Assembly: GCA_023213315.1 (NCBI GenBank)
Contig: JAKCPI010014213.1
Span: forward strand, 1 to 64,000
Direction: 5' to 3'
DNA from: Euborellia annulipes
Lineage: Eukaryota; Arthropoda; Insecta; Dermaptera; Anisolabididae
Length of the DNA stretch: 64,000 nucleotides
This document shows, piece after piece, positions 39,852-50,038 of this stretch. A model generated the notes under the pieces. That model saw only the letters and a list, made by a program, of their open reading frames with translations. It was not told the origin of the DNA and did not search any database. Each line of letters opens with the position of its first letter. Positions within the stretch are counted from its first letter, which is position 1. A program made the translations under genes and the position numbers.

Positions 39852-40502
39852 TTAGATTTTTCTATCTTCAATATTTAATGCACTAATGGCCAGTACAGCC
39901 TGTGTTCGGTTTTGTACACCCAATTTTCTAAAGATGGCTGTCACATGGGCTTTAATCGTTGCTTCTGAAACATCTAGCTCGTAGGCAATCTGTTTATTTA
40001 ACAAGCCTTCCGCAACCATCATCAAAACACGGAACTGCTGTGGTGTTAAAGATTGAATACGTTCAGCTAAAGCAGTTTCCTCTGCCGCTCTCGGGTCAAG
40101 ATTAAGGTTAGATGGTAAGTTAGGTGGTAACCAGATATCACCTTCTAAGACTTGACGAATCGCTTCACCAATATGACTTGGATGAGCAGATTTAGGAATA
40201 TAACCCATCGCGCCATGTGCAATCGCACGCTGAATGATTGAAGTTTCTTCATGTGCAGAAACCACAATAATTGGAATAGCTGGATACTGTGCTCGCACAT
40301 AAACCAAAGCAGAAAAGCCTGAAGCACCCGGTAAATTTAAATCGAGCAATACCAGATCAGGTTCTGCCCCATTTTCCAAACGCTCATAAAACTCATCAAC
40401 CGAAGCTGTTTCATGAATTTGTGCCTGTGGCAGGCTATAACGTACTGCTTGAATTAAAGCATGACGAAACAAAGGATGATCATCAACGATTAAAATATTC
40501 AT
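39852..40502 (-). CDS. LuxR-family response regulator (CrbR/ErdR-type)
   Basis: 216 residues: receiver domain (about 1-120; phospho-acceptor Asp in LVLLDLNLPGASG, conserved Lys in GYIPKSAHP) and a LuxR-type HTH (about 145-210; LTPQQFRVLMMVAEGLLNKQ). It is the natural partner of the CrbS/MxtR-type kinase 1.2 kb away. In Vibrio cholerae and Pseudomonas such pairs activate acs and actP, both of which lie in this window. Partner assignment is inference from family and gene neighbourhood. Confidence 0.9.
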   Translation of the reverse strand: MNILIVDDHPLFRHALIQAVRYSLPQAQIHETASVDEFYERLENGAEPDLVLLDLNLPGASGFSALVYVRAQYPAIPIIVVSAHEETSIIQRAIAHGAMGYIPKSAHPSHIGEAIRQVLEGDIWLPPNLPSNLNLDPRAAEETALAERIQSLTPQQFRVLMMVAEGLLNKQIAYELDVSEATIKAHVTAIFRKLGVQNRTQAVLAISALNIEDRKI

Positions 40503-40878
40503 AAGCGATTAAAGTAATCTTGAGCATAATTATGGCCTATTGTAACCCTACTATTTAGATGAAAGATACGTTCATCTTATCCATTTTTATGCAAAATGTT
40601 GATAAATGCAGAACTTAGCAAAAATTTTCAGACGTTTTTGAACTTTTAATCAAAATTAATCTGTTTTTTATATAAGCTTCCTTTTTATTATAAAAAATAT
40701 ATCACCAATAATTATATATAACAAAAACAGTTACTTAATTAAGAAACAAAGTATAAAAATCCACTATTTATCTTTTATATTTAAAACAGATAAGGTTGAC
40801 CAATTTCGTTATTTTACAGTTTACCGTCGTTGTTGATTAATAGGTCCAATCACCTTTTTTAGGCTTAGGAACCAAATT
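40503..40878. other. Gene-free intergenic region, divergent promoters expected
   Basis: Separates the LuxR regulator (reverse) from msuE (forward). Very AT-rich centre. A TTGACC at 40796-40801 lacks a convincing -10. No sigma54 -24/-12 pair is seen, although related sulfone genes in Pseudomonas use one. Confidence 0.4.
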
Positions 40879-41617
40879 ATGACTGGTATCTCATCACCAA
40901 AACCTTTGAATATTGTTGCTGTTTCTGGTGGCTTAAATACCCCATCTAAAACGGAAAGTCTGGTTCAAGCCATTCTTGATGAATTATCTGAAGCAATCGA
41001 TATTAAAGTTCATTTCATTAAATTAAGCGAAATTGGGCCTTTATTAGGCGGCGCATTTTATCGCAACCAACTTCCACAACGTGTACAAGACGATCTTGCA
41101 GCGGTTGAAGCAGCAGATGCTTTAATTGTTGGCACACCTGTTTACCGTGCTTCTTTCACAGGTCTTTTTTAAACATTTCTTCGATTTTGTTGAACAAACA
41201 GCCTTGGTCGATGTACCTGTACTTTTAGCTGCATCTGGCGGTAGTGATCGTCATGCGCTTGTACTTGAGCATCAGCTACGTCCATTGTTTAGTTTCTTCC
41301 AAGCACAAACTTTACCAATTGGGGTATATGCGACAGATCGAGACTTTACTCCTGAATACACAGTGAAAAGTGAGCAGTTATCTGACCGCATTACCTTAGC
41401 TGTGGCTCGTGCATTACCAATTTTAGAATGGGCGCCAGCAAAAGGTAAGCGTGCTGAAGTCATCAAATCTAAATCTCAGCAAGCGAACCAAGAGTTAGGG
41501 ATTAATAAACAGATTGAACAAGAAGAAGTTCTTCCTTCAGCAGCGGTACCAAATCTTGATGCAGCAGAATCTCGTTTGCATCATAAGACTGGCAAATCAT
41601 TAACGCATGTTGCCTAA
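40879..41617 (+). pseudogene. msuE: NADPH/NADH-dependent FMN reductase (MsuE/SfnE type), one frameshift
   Basis: Supplies reduced FMN to the downstream monooxygenase. A flavodoxin-like fold with IVAVSGGLNTPSKTESLV at the FMN-phosphate loop and [15 protein letters not shown] at the ring-binding loop. The frame breaks in a run of six T at 41165-41170; five T's restore [12 protein letters not shown]. Corrected length 245 residues, with a ~45-residue polar C-terminal tail ([17 protein letters not shown]) longer than the basic family. Probable sequencing error. 44 bp before sfnG. Confidence 0.87.
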
Positions 41618-41661
41618 CCGCAATATGCCTAAATAAAAATAACGAATTGGGAGAATGCACC

Positions 41662-42774
41662 ATGACGCAATTACAACAGCCGATTAAATTTGCTTATTGG
41701 GTACCAAATGTGAGCGGTGGCCTTGTCGTGAGTAACATCGAACAGCGTACAGACTGGAGTTATGACTACAATGTTCGCCTTGCACAAGCTGCCGAAAACA
41801 ATGGTTTTGAATATGCGCTCACCCAAATTCGTTTTACGGCGGGCTATGGGGCAGAAAATCAGCATGAGTCAGTCAGTTTCAGTCATGCATTACTTGCAAA
41901 AACTGAAAAACTTAAGGTCATTGCTGCAATTCTGCCCGGCCCATGGAAACCAGTACTCGCAGCAAAGCAACTTGCAACCATTGATTATTTAACCGAAGGC
42001 CGTATTGCCATTAATGTAGTAAGTGGCTGGTTTAGAGGGGAATTTGATGCGATTGGGGAAGAGTGGCCAGAGCATGATGAACGCTACGTCCGCTCTGAAG
42101 AATTTATCCGTACGCTAAAAGGAATCTGGACTACAGACAACTATAGCTTCGATGGTAAATACTACCAATTTCAAAACTACACACTTAAACCCAAACCTCT
42201 GCAAAAACCTTATATAGAAGTGTTTCAGGGTGGTAGTTCCCGTGCTGCACGTGACATGGCCTCACGTGTTTCTGACTGGTATTTCACCAACGGGAATACA
42301 GTAGAAGAGATTCAAAAACAAGTCGAAGACATTCGTACCAAAGCAAAAGCCAACAACCACCATGTCAAAATTGGGGTAAATGCCTTCATTATTGCCAGAG
42401 ATACCGAAGAAGAAGCAAAAACGGTACTTCAAGAAATTATTGATAAAGCCAACACCGAAGCGGTAAATGCGTTTGGCGATGCAACACGTGAAGCAGGTGC
42501 AGCTTCACCAGAGCAACAAGGTAACTGGGCGAAATCAAGTTTTGAAGATTTAGTGCAATATAACGACGGTTTTAAAACCAATTTAATTGGTACACCCCAG
42601 CAAATTGCAGAGCGTATTGTGGCACTTAAAAATGTAGGTGTTGATTTGATTCTTTCTGGATTTTTACATTTCATTGAAGAGGTAGAATATTTTGGGGAAA
42701 AAATTCTACCTCTTGTGCGCCAATTAGAACTTCAACAAGAAAAGGAGATAGAAATTCAAGCCAAATCAGCCTAA
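41662..42774 (+). CDS. sfnG: Dimethylsulfone monooxygenase
   Basis: FMNH2-dependent luciferase-type monooxygenase that turns dimethyl sulfone into methanesulfinate, for sulfur scavenging. 370 residues; the N-terminus FAYWVPNVSGGLVVSNIEQRT is characteristic of SfnG. GGGAGA precedes the ATG at 41662. It needs the FMN reductase encoded just upstream. The rest of the sulfonate pathway is not in this window. Confidence 0.92.
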   Translation: MTQLQQPIKFAYWVPNVSGGLVVSNIEQRTDWSYDYNVRLAQAAENNGFEYALTQIRFTAGYGAENQHESVSFSHALLAKTEKLKVIAAILPGPWKPVLAAKQLATIDYLTEGRIAINVVSGWFRGEFDAIGEEWPEHDERYVRSEEFIRTLKGIWTTDNYSFDGKYYQFQNYTLKPKPLQKPYIEVFQGGSSRAARDMASRVSDWYFTNGNTVEEIQKQVEDIRTKAKANNHHVKIGVNAFIIARDTEEEAKTVLQEIIDKANTEAVNAFGDATREAGAASPEQQGNWAKSSFEDLVQYNDGFKTNLIGTPQQIAERIVALKNVGVDLILSGFLHFIEEVEYFGEKILPLVRQLELQQEKEIEIQAKSA

Positions 42775-42835
42775 AAAACTTCAGTTAAAGCAGCGCAAGA
42801 CAATAAAAACAATAAATTAAAAATAAAGACTTATT

Positions 42836-42869
42836 GGCTCCAAGACTCGGCTTGGAGCCTTTATTTTTT
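42836..42869. terminator. Intrinsic terminator between sfnG and the Lrp gene
   Basis: GGCTCCAAG / CTTGGAGCC stem with six-base loop and T-rich tail; serves sfnG mainly. Confidence 0.85.
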
Positions 42870-43281
42870 AAGATTTTTCAACTTCTCGAATGACTGTTTC
42901 AACCGAATAGCGACACCATTTTGAAAGTTTCTCGATAAATTCATTTAATGCTGAGGACTCGAAATGGCTGACGATCATATAACACGCATTTCCCATGACT
43001 TTAAAGCATTCATCTATTTGTTCATATTGCTTGACTAAATTTTCAATTTCTTCAAATGCGCGTTGTTCATTTAAATGCAAATGAATAAATTGTTTATGGT
43101 TGTATTGAACGGCAATGGTGTAATTTTTAATGACACCTGCATCCATCAACTGAGCAATTCTGGCTCCTACTGCCTGTCCTGTCCGGTGGACACGTTGCCC
43201 AATTTCTTTATTTGTCAGACGGGAATCTTGTTTGAGCAATGCAATAATTTTTAGATCAATCGGGTCTAATTCAATATTCAT
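42868..43281 (-). CDS. Lrp/AsnC family transcriptional regulator
   Basis: 137 residues: N-terminal HTH (LDPIDLKIIALLKQDSRLTNKEIGQRVHRT) and a RAM-type ligand domain. It is divergent from the cysteine hydrolase at 43387, its likely target. The ligand is unknown. Confidence 0.88.
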   Translation of the reverse strand: MNIELDPIDLKIIALLKQDSRLTNKEIGQRVHRTGQAVGARIAQLMDAGVIKNYTIAVQYNHKQFIHLHLNEQRAFEEIENLVKQYEQIDECFKVMGNACYMIVSHFESSALNEFIEKLSKWCRYSVETVIREVEKS

Positions 43282-43386
43282 TTTTCATGGCGAAAGAAAA
43301 CTGGCGGTAATGCTTTCATCTGACTATAGCCGATTTTACGAGTAGAGAATAACCTTGTTTTATCTCATATGAACAAGAGTGATCTC

Positions 43387-43929
43387 ATGAAACAAGCATT
43401 GATAATTATCGACGTACAAAATGATTATTTTACAAATGGCAAAATGGAATTGGTACAACCTGATCAAGCCTTAGAAAAAATAAAGCAGCTCGAACAATAT
43501 TTTAGCGAGAAAAATCTCCCAATCATTTATGTGCAACATATTAGCCCACCACAGACCAGCTTCTTTCAAGAAAATACCGACGGTGTTTTGCTTCACTCTG
43601 AACTCAATGCTGGCAGTGATTCATTGATCGTGATAAAGCATTATCCAAATAGTTTTTTAGAAACCAATTTAGATGAACTTTTAAAAGCACATCAAATTGA
43701 GCAACTTGTTATTACAGGCATGATGACACATATTTGTATTGATTCAGGAACCCGAGCTGCAAAAGAACGTGGCTATGAACCTATATTAATTGGCGATGCA
43801 ACAGCTACCCGCGATTTAACCTTCAACGGTAAAATCGTGAAAGCTGAAGACGTACAAAATGCCTTTTTAGCTGCATTAAGCATGTTTGCTGATGTACAAA
43901 GCACAGCAGAGTTTTTAGAAAAACATTAA
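43387..43929 (+). CDS. Cysteine hydrolase, isochorismatase family
   Basis: The third isochorismatase-like hydrolase in the window, about 180 residues, more distant from the other two. A complete triad is visible: Asp9 (LIIIDVQNDYF), Lys84 (IVIKHYPNSF), Cys117 (MMTHICIDS). I take the ATG at 43387 because a GAGTG site precedes it; an in-frame ATG at 43369 has none. Relatives act on nicotinamide, ureidoacrylate and similar amides. Divergent from an Lrp-type regulator. Confidence 0.87.
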   Translation: MKQALIIIDVQNDYFTNGKMELVQPDQALEKIKQLEQYFSEKNLPIIYVQHISPPQTSFFQENTDGVLLHSELNAGSDSLIVIKHYPNSFLETNLDELLKAHQIEQLVITGMMTHICIDSGTRAAKERGYEPILIGDATATRDLTFNGKIVKAEDVQNAFLAALSMFADVQSTAEFLEKH

Positions 43930-43935
43930 AAAATA

Positions 43936-43963
43936 AAAAGCCCCAAACGGGGCTTTTTTTAAA
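43936..43963. terminator. Bidirectional intrinsic terminator
   Basis: AAAAAGCCCC-AAAC-GGGGCTTTTT between the convergent hydrolase and acs genes. Confidence 0.9.
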
Positions 43964-43965
43964 TT

Positions 43966-45925
43966 TTACTTTTGCTTATCTGGATAGACCGTTGCAATTA
44001 ACTGATCTACCACAGCTGGCTCAGCCAAGGTTGAAGTATCTCCCAAACTATCTAACTCATTTGCCGCGATTTTTCTTAAAAATACGGCGCATGATTTTTC
44101 CAGAACGCGTTTTAGGTAATGCTGGTGCCCAGTGTAGTGCATCCTGGCGAAGCCACTGGTCCAAGCACTTACGTACCAGTTAATTAACTCTTTACGCAAC
44201 TCTTCTGACTCAGGTACACCAGCCTGCAAAGTCACGAAAGTACAAATACCCTGTCCTTTAATCTCGTGTGGCATTCCCACCACCGCAGCTTCTGCTACTG
44301 ATTCATGCGATACCAAAGCACTTTCAATTTCAGCCGTACCCAGACGGTGACCTGAAACGTTTAAGACATCATCTACGCGGCCCGTAATCCAGTAATAGCC
44401 ATCTTCATCACGGCGGGCGCCATCACCTGTAAAATAAGTATTTTTTAAGGTCGAGAAGTAAGCCTCAATAAAGCGATCTGGGTCACCCCAAATGGTACGC
44501 ATCTGGCCCGGCCATGAATCTTTAATAACTAAATTACCTTCTACCGCCCCTTCTAGCTCATTACCTTCACCATCTACAATGGCAGGTTGAATACCAAATA
44601 ACGGACGTGTTGCCGAACCGGGTTTTAGCGCGGTTGCACCTGGTAACGGTGCAATTAAAATACCACCTGTCTCAGTTTGCCACCATGTATCAACAATTGG
44701 ACAGCGGCCTTCACCGACCACGTTGTAGTACCAGTTCCAAGCTTCAGGGTTAATAGGCTCACCGACCGAACCGAGTAAACGCAAGCTGCTGCGGTTACTT
44801 TCACGCACAAATGAATCACCTTCTCGCATCATGGCGCGAATCGCGGTTGGAGCCGTATATAAAATAGAGACTTTGTGCTTGTCGACCACATGACCAAGAC
44901 GTGCCCATGTTGGGTATTGAGGCACCCCCTCAAACATTAAAGTCGTGGTGCCATTTGCCAGCGGTCCATAGAGGAGATAACTATGTCCTGTAATCCAGCC
45001 TACATCGGCTGTACACCAATACACATCATCTTGTTTTAAATCAAAAACTTCTTTAAATGTACTTGTCACATAAACCAGATAACCACCAGTGGTATGCAAG
45101 ACCCCTTTTGGTTTACCTGTTGAACCAGAAGTATAGAGAATAAATAATGGATCTTCTGCCTTCATAGGCTCTGGCGGATATAATCTGCATCAACTTCCAT
45201 AATGACAAAGGTGATACCACAAATCACGGCCCGGCTTCATTTCGATCGGGTTCGCATTACGGTAAACCACAATCACATTTTCAACGCATTCAGTGCCGGG
45301 TAACGCTAAAAAAGCCAAATCAACATTTTTCTTTGAGTGGTAACAACTTACCCGCACGTAGGCTCGGAGTCTGCTGTAATCACAAGTTTAGCTTGGCTGT
45401 CTTCAATACGACTTGCTAAAGAGTCTGGTGAGAAACCACCAAATACCACACAGTGAACTGCGCCAATACGGGCACAGGCTAACATGGCAATTGCAGCTTC
45501 AGTGACCATTGGCATATAGAGCACAACACGATCACCCTTACCAATGCCATATTTCTTTAAAACGTTAGCAAAGCGGCAGACTTCATCGTGTAATTCTTTA
45601 TAAGAAACGATTTTATGGCGAGAAGGATGGTCACCTTCCCAAATAATTGCAGGTTTATGTGGATGTTCTTTAAGATGCCTGTCTAGGCAATTTAGCTGAC
45701 ACGTTCAACTCACCATCGGCAAACCATTCAATTTTTGAAATTGTCTTTGTCAAAACTCGTATTTTTAACTTGGGTAAATGGCTTTATCCAATCGACAATT
45801 TTAGCTTGCTCTGCCCAGAACTCATCTGGGCTCTCGATAGAGTGTTGATAACGTTTAAAGTAGTCTGCTTCAACAGTACGAGCTGTTTTTTTAAATTCCT
45901 CTGGTACTGGATAGATCTCATTCAT
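43966..45925 (-). pseudogene. acs: Acetate--CoA ligase, several frameshifts
   Basis: Activates acetate to acetyl-CoA. The start at 45925 (MNEIYPVPEEFKKTA) has AAGGA upstream. The central and C-terminal parts read cleanly from 45165: ATP-binding [23 protein letters not shown] and the hinge region [21 protein letters not shown]. Frames break near 45735, 45690, 45350 and 45170-45330, and 44085-44185 is out of frame between compensating indels; in the right frame that part reads [16 protein letters not shown], which includes the Lys that is acetylated in this family. Corrected length is about 650 residues. Likely sequence error. A CrbS/CrbR-type target. Confidence 0.88.
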
Positions 45926-46220
45926 ACGCAACTTCCTTGATCTTGTGCATCCCATCTCGAGACTGTGGCTATTATTTTACTGGATCTTATTTGTATGCCT
46001 TTTCAGTATGATGACTCTTTCAAAGCCTAGACAATGCGACTTTGGTCATATATTAACCACTTACTCAAGCATACGAAATTGTGAACATTTTTATAAAATT
46101 AAGTTGATTTAAAACATTTGTCTATAGCTTTTACTTTTATAATTTTTTCAAGATTTGATGGTTTTTGATCATCAACAAAGATTATTTTGTCTCTCATATC
46201 GAGCACAGGAATAAAATAAT
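45926..46220. other. acs / DUF805 divergent promoter region
   Basis: No coding frame. It must carry the acs promoter and the binding site for its activator, but I cannot point to a specific motif. Confidence 0.4.
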
Positions 46221-46796
46221 ATGTTTGCCCAAACAACCTCTTCACGCCCACCCCAGCTCCCTTTTAAAGATAGTCCTTTTTCAATTCATGGTCGCTTTAA
46301 TCGTATGAGCTATTTAGGTGGATATGGACTAATTTATTTAGTCACCCTTGTGGGTTATCTTATTTTGGCCTCATTTCTTGGAAGTTTTCAGCTTTCAAGT
46401 AATCTGTTTAATTTTGAATTTTATAGCTCTCTTTCTGGCCTCAGTGCTTTAGTGGTCTGGGCTTTTTCGGTGTTCTTGATTTATTTAAATATTGTTCTCG
46501 TTGTTCGACGTCTGCATGATTTAAATAAGAGTGGCTGGATGGGATTACTGTTATTCATTCCAGTTATTCAGTTCTTCTTTATGATTTATTTACTGCTTGC
46601 CTCAGGTACAGCAGGTACCAATCAGTATGGTCCTGTTCGACCATCAACGTTTATAGAAAAACTTATGGCTTGGCTTATTTTAGTGGCTATTTTAATTAGC
46701 CTCATTTCAACAGCAGGAATTTTTTATTATTTCTCAGGGACCGATACTCTAGAAACACCGACACAAATCTTACAAAAAGGAACGGAATACTTTTAA
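46221..46796 (+). CDS. DUF805 domain membrane protein
   Basis: 191 residues. The N-terminal FSIHGRFNRMSYLGGY and later RRLHDLNKSGWMGLLLFIPVI are signatures of DUF805, a family of small membrane proteins with no known function. Four hydrophobic helices. Stands alone before mscS. Confidence 0.87.
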   Translation: MFAQTTSSRPPQLPFKDSPFSIHGRFNRMSYLGGYGLIYLVTLVGYLILASFLGSFQLSSNLFNFEFYSSLSGLSALVVWAFSVFLIYLNIVLVVRRLHDLNKSGWMGLLLFIPVIQFFFMIYLLLASGTAGTNQYGPVRPSTFIEKLMAWLILVAILISLISTAGIFYYFSGTDTLETPTQILQKGTEYF

Positions 46797-46910
46797 TTAA
46801 AAAACACTTTATTATTCAGATGAACTCATTATAGTAGGCGCACATTTTATCTCCTACTATGATGAAAGCCGATCATCGCTTTCATAAACTTTTTTTAATA
46901 GAGACTTATC

Positions 46911-47891
46911 GTGGCTGATGAACAGAAATCCTTAACGGATGTTGCAAAAAATACAGGCGAACTTTTGCAAGAGGCTGGGACTAAAACCACTCAAACGGTT
47001 TTGGCCCATACTGAAAAGTATCATGATGCCTATACCACAATTGATAAAATTGTGGATAGCTTCTGGGAACGTGTGCCTTATATTTGTATTGCAATCATCG
47101 TCTTTGTTATTTTTTGGCTACTCACCAAATTATTTAAATTCTTTGTTCGTAAAACCTTAGAAAACCGATCTTATACTCGTCAAAATCTGGTTCTGGTATT
47201 GAACCGCGTAGGTAGTACAGCAATTTTATTTTTTGGTTTCTTAATCGCTTTAGTTATCTCGATTCCGGGTTTTACCCCAGGACAGTTAATGAGTGCATTA
47301 GGGATTGGTTCGGTCGCAATCGGTTTTGCATTTAAGGATATTTTCCAAAATCTACTTTCAGGTATTTTAATTTTACTAAGTGAGCCGTTCCGTATTGGCG
47401 ACTCAATCGTGGTGAATTCGCTTGAAGGAACTGTTGAAGATATTCAGATTCGTGCAACATTCTTACGTTCGCCAGATGGTCGTCGCATTGTGATTCCAAA
47501 CGCAACTGTTTATACAAGTGCTTTAACTGTAAATACTGCTTATCAACAACGACGCTGCGAGTTTGTAGTCGGAATTGGATATGACGATGATGAACAAAAG
47601 GCCAAACAGATTATTTTAGACATTCTTAATAATGACCGAAATGTACTTAGTCAGCCAGCCTTCTCTGTTAACGTCACAGCTTTAGCAGATTTCTCGGTTA
47701 ACCTAACTGTACGCTGGTGGGTTGATACTACTGAAACTGATATGTCTTCATCAACGAGTACCATTCAAGCTCAAGTAAAACAAGCTTTTAATGCGAACGA
47801 TATTAATATTCCTTACCCAATTCAGGAATTAAAAATGGCTGCAAATCAGCCACTTTTAAACCCTGAAGCATCAACTAAAGAGACGACCTAA
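46911..47891 (+). CDS. MscS-family mechanosensitive channel
   Basis: Small-conductance channel that opens under membrane tension to release solutes. 326 residues: an amphipathic N-terminus, three membrane helices (about 55-160; the pore helix contains ALGIGSVAIGFAFKDIFQNLLSG) and the cytoplasmic beta domain (GTVEDIQIRATFLRSPDGRRIVIPN). The last 21 bp overlap the end of rsmE on the opposite strand. Confidence 0.93.
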   Translation: MADEQKSLTDVAKNTGELLQEAGTKTTQTVLAHTEKYHDAYTTIDKIVDSFWERVPYICIAIIVFVIFWLLTKLFKFFVRKTLENRSYTRQNLVLVLNRVGSTAILFFGFLIALVISIPGFTPGQLMSALGIGSVAIGFAFKDIFQNLLSGILILLSEPFRIGDSIVVNSLEGTVEDIQIRATFLRSPDGRRIVIPNATVYTSALTVNTAYQQRRCEFVVGIGYDDDEQKAKQIILDILNNDRNVLSQPAFSVNVTALADFSVNLTVRWWVDTTETDMSSSTSTIQAQVKQAFNANDINIPYPIQELKMAANQPLLNPEASTKETT

Positions 47892-48577
47892 AATATAAGA
47901 AATAGACGTTTCTGTTCTTAAAATACGGTTGCCTAAGCTCACAGCTTGGCAGCCGTTTTTTGTGAGCAAATCAACCTCATAAGGGATAAAGCCACCTTCG
48001 GGTCCAACCACAACATTACAACCATGGCTGATATTGGTTGGCATGCTCTGCTCAGCATAAGGATGCGCCACATAAGCAGGCATTTCTTTTGAAATTAAGC
48101 TCGGCAAAACATCTTCAACAAAAGGCTTAAAGCGTTTATAAATTTGAATTTCAGGAACAATCGTGTCCCCTGCTTGCTCAAGCCCCAAAGTCACATAGTT
48201 GTCGATTTGCTGTAAAAAGGAGTCTGCCAATAGCTTTTATCGACCCGATAACTATGAATCAGACTAATTTTTTCAACACCTAAAGTCACACTATCCATCA
48301 TTAAACGGCGTAAAACTTTAGGTCTTGGCAAAGCTACAATTAAATGTACTGGAAGTTTTGCAGGTACTATTTCTTCGCAAACTGGGCATACATCTACCTT
48401 TTGTTCTGTGATAGAAACAATTTCAGTGACATATCGCGCACCATTTCGAATCCCAACCTTAAGCTGATCTCCAACCGCAATATTAAGATGTTCACGTAAA
48501 TGCTGTAATTGGCGTTTTGAGTGAATGAACCACGTGTCTGATTGAACATCTTCTGGTTCTAATAAAACGATATTCAT
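47871..48577 (-). pseudogene. rsmE: 16S rRNA (uracil1498-N3)-methyltransferase, one frameshift
   Basis: SPOUT-class methyltransferase that modifies U1498 of 16S rRNA. The C-terminal knot motif GPEGGFIPYEVDLL and LGNRILRTETS are present. A deletion in a T-run near 48217-48221 (five instead of six) breaks the frame; corrected, KSYWQTPFLQQIDNYV is continuous and the protein is about 235 residues. The start overlaps the waaA stop by four bases. Probable sequencing error. Confidence 0.9.
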
Positions 48578-49917
48578 GATTTTTCGGCTAGATATCGGTT
48601 AATTACCCCAATATGTTTTTGCAAAGAACCTTGATTGCGATGTAAAACTTTATGCGCTTGCTCTACCACTTGCTGAGCGTCATCAGGTTCAGCTAAACAA
48701 GCCATCCAGATTGCTACAACTTGCTCAGCATCTTGAGCAATCAGCACACCATTTTCATCAATGAACTCATCAACAATCGTTTGGAAATTAAAATAACGTG
48801 GTCCAATGACTGTTGGTACATTTAAAACCATAGGTTCTAAAATATTGTGCCCACCACCTGGCTCATTAAGGGATCCACCCACAAAACAGACCTGACTTAA
48901 GGCATACCATAACCAAAGCTCCCCCATACTATCGGCTAAATAAACCTGCGTACTTGCATGAATGCCATGATTCATACTTCTACGATGAGTGATTAGATCT
49001 AAGTTTTGGCAAATTTCAAATACTTCATCAAACCGTTCAGGATGACGTGGTACCACAATACAAACTAAATCTGGATCTGACTTTAAATAAGGCTGAAGTG
49101 TCTGCAAAATTTGCTGTTCTTCGGGTGCATGTGTACTGGCAATTGTCAGAACTTTACGTTGCCCTAAATACCATTGCTGGCGTAATTGTGCTGCCTGATT
49201 TACAAATATTTCTGGTGCGTGAATATCAAATTTAATATTTCCAACCACCTGACTTTTTTGTTGATCTAAACCAAGTTCTACATAACGTTGTCGAGTCGCA
49301 GCATCTTGTGCCAAGACCCAATCAAGGTTTTTGAGCATTCCTGCCGTTAGCCCCGCAACTCGCCCATATCCTTTAGCCGATTTTTCCGACAAGCGTGCAT
49401 TTAATAATAAACAAGGCACATGCTTTTGCTTGGCCTGATCAATTAAATTTGGCCAAAGTTCTGTTTCAACTAAGGCTAACAATCGAGGCTGATATAATTC
49501 GAAAAACTCTTTCACCGAATGCTTCTGGTCCACTGGCAAATAGACCGCTTGAAATAAGTCTAGATAAGGTGGTTTTAAAAATAATGATTTGGCACGGGCC
49601 TGCCCTGTTTTAGTGGTATTGGTGACTAAAACAGGCTGCCCAAGTTTAAGATAATGCTCGATTAATGGCTGCGCAGCATTTGTTTCTCCGACCGAAACGG
49701 CATGAAACCAAATCGCTCGCACATTTTTAGGAGATTCAAACGGCCCAAATCTTTCCAGACATTCCTGATCATACAATTGCTGGTTTTCTGCACGTTTTTT
49801 TATTCGCCAGCGATAAAAAGGTTTTAATAAATGAAGTGCGGTGTTGTACCAAAAATGGGGTCGCCAAGCGGTTTGCCTCAAATAATCAAAGTTTAAAAAC
49901 TGGGGAAAATATAACAT
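48574..49917 (-). CDS. waaA: 3-deoxy-D-manno-octulosonic acid (Kdo) transferase
   Basis: Adds Kdo to lipid A precursor during lipooligosaccharide assembly, at the inner membrane. 447 residues, two Rossmann-like GT-B domains; IWFHAVSVGETNAAQPLI, VETELWPNL and GGSLNEPGGGHNILEP are the family signatures. Overlaps rsmE by ATGA downstream. Confidence 0.94.
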   Translation of the reverse strand: MLYFPQFLNFDYLRQTAWRPHFWYNTALHLLKPFYRWRIKKRAENQQLYDQECLERFGPFESPKNVRAIWFHAVSVGETNAAQPLIEHYLKLGQPVLVTNTTKTGQARAKSLFLKPPYLDLFQAVYLPVDQKHSVKEFFELYQPRLLALVETELWPNLIDQAKQKHVPCLLLNARLSEKSAKGYGRVAGLTAGMLKNLDWVLAQDAATRQRYVELGLDQQKSQVVGNIKFDIHAPEIFVNQAAQLRQQWYLGQRKVLTIASTHAPEEQQILQTLQPYLKSDPDLVCIVVPRHPERFDEVFEICQNLDLITHRRSMNHGIHASTQVYLADSMGELWLWYALSQVCFVGGSLNEPGGGHNILEPMVLNVPTVIGPRYFNFQTIVDEFIDENGVLIAQDAEQVVAIWMACLAEPDDAQQVVEQAHKVLHRNQGSLQKHIGVINRYLAEKS

Positions 49918-49921
49918 AGAT

Positions 49922-49962
49922 AAAAAAAATGGCAGAGCTTCTATACTGAAACTCTACCATTT
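49922..49962 (-). terminator. Intrinsic terminator for the alkene reductase gene
   Basis: On the reverse strand ATGGTAGAG / CTCTGCCAT followed by eight T's; it lies between the reductase stop and the waaA start. Confidence 0.8.
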
Positions 49963-50038
49963 ATAAGAAAAGCTATTTACTGAGCTCATAAACTAACAAG
50001 ATCGGCAAATAGTAAATCTTCAAATATTTAATACTATT

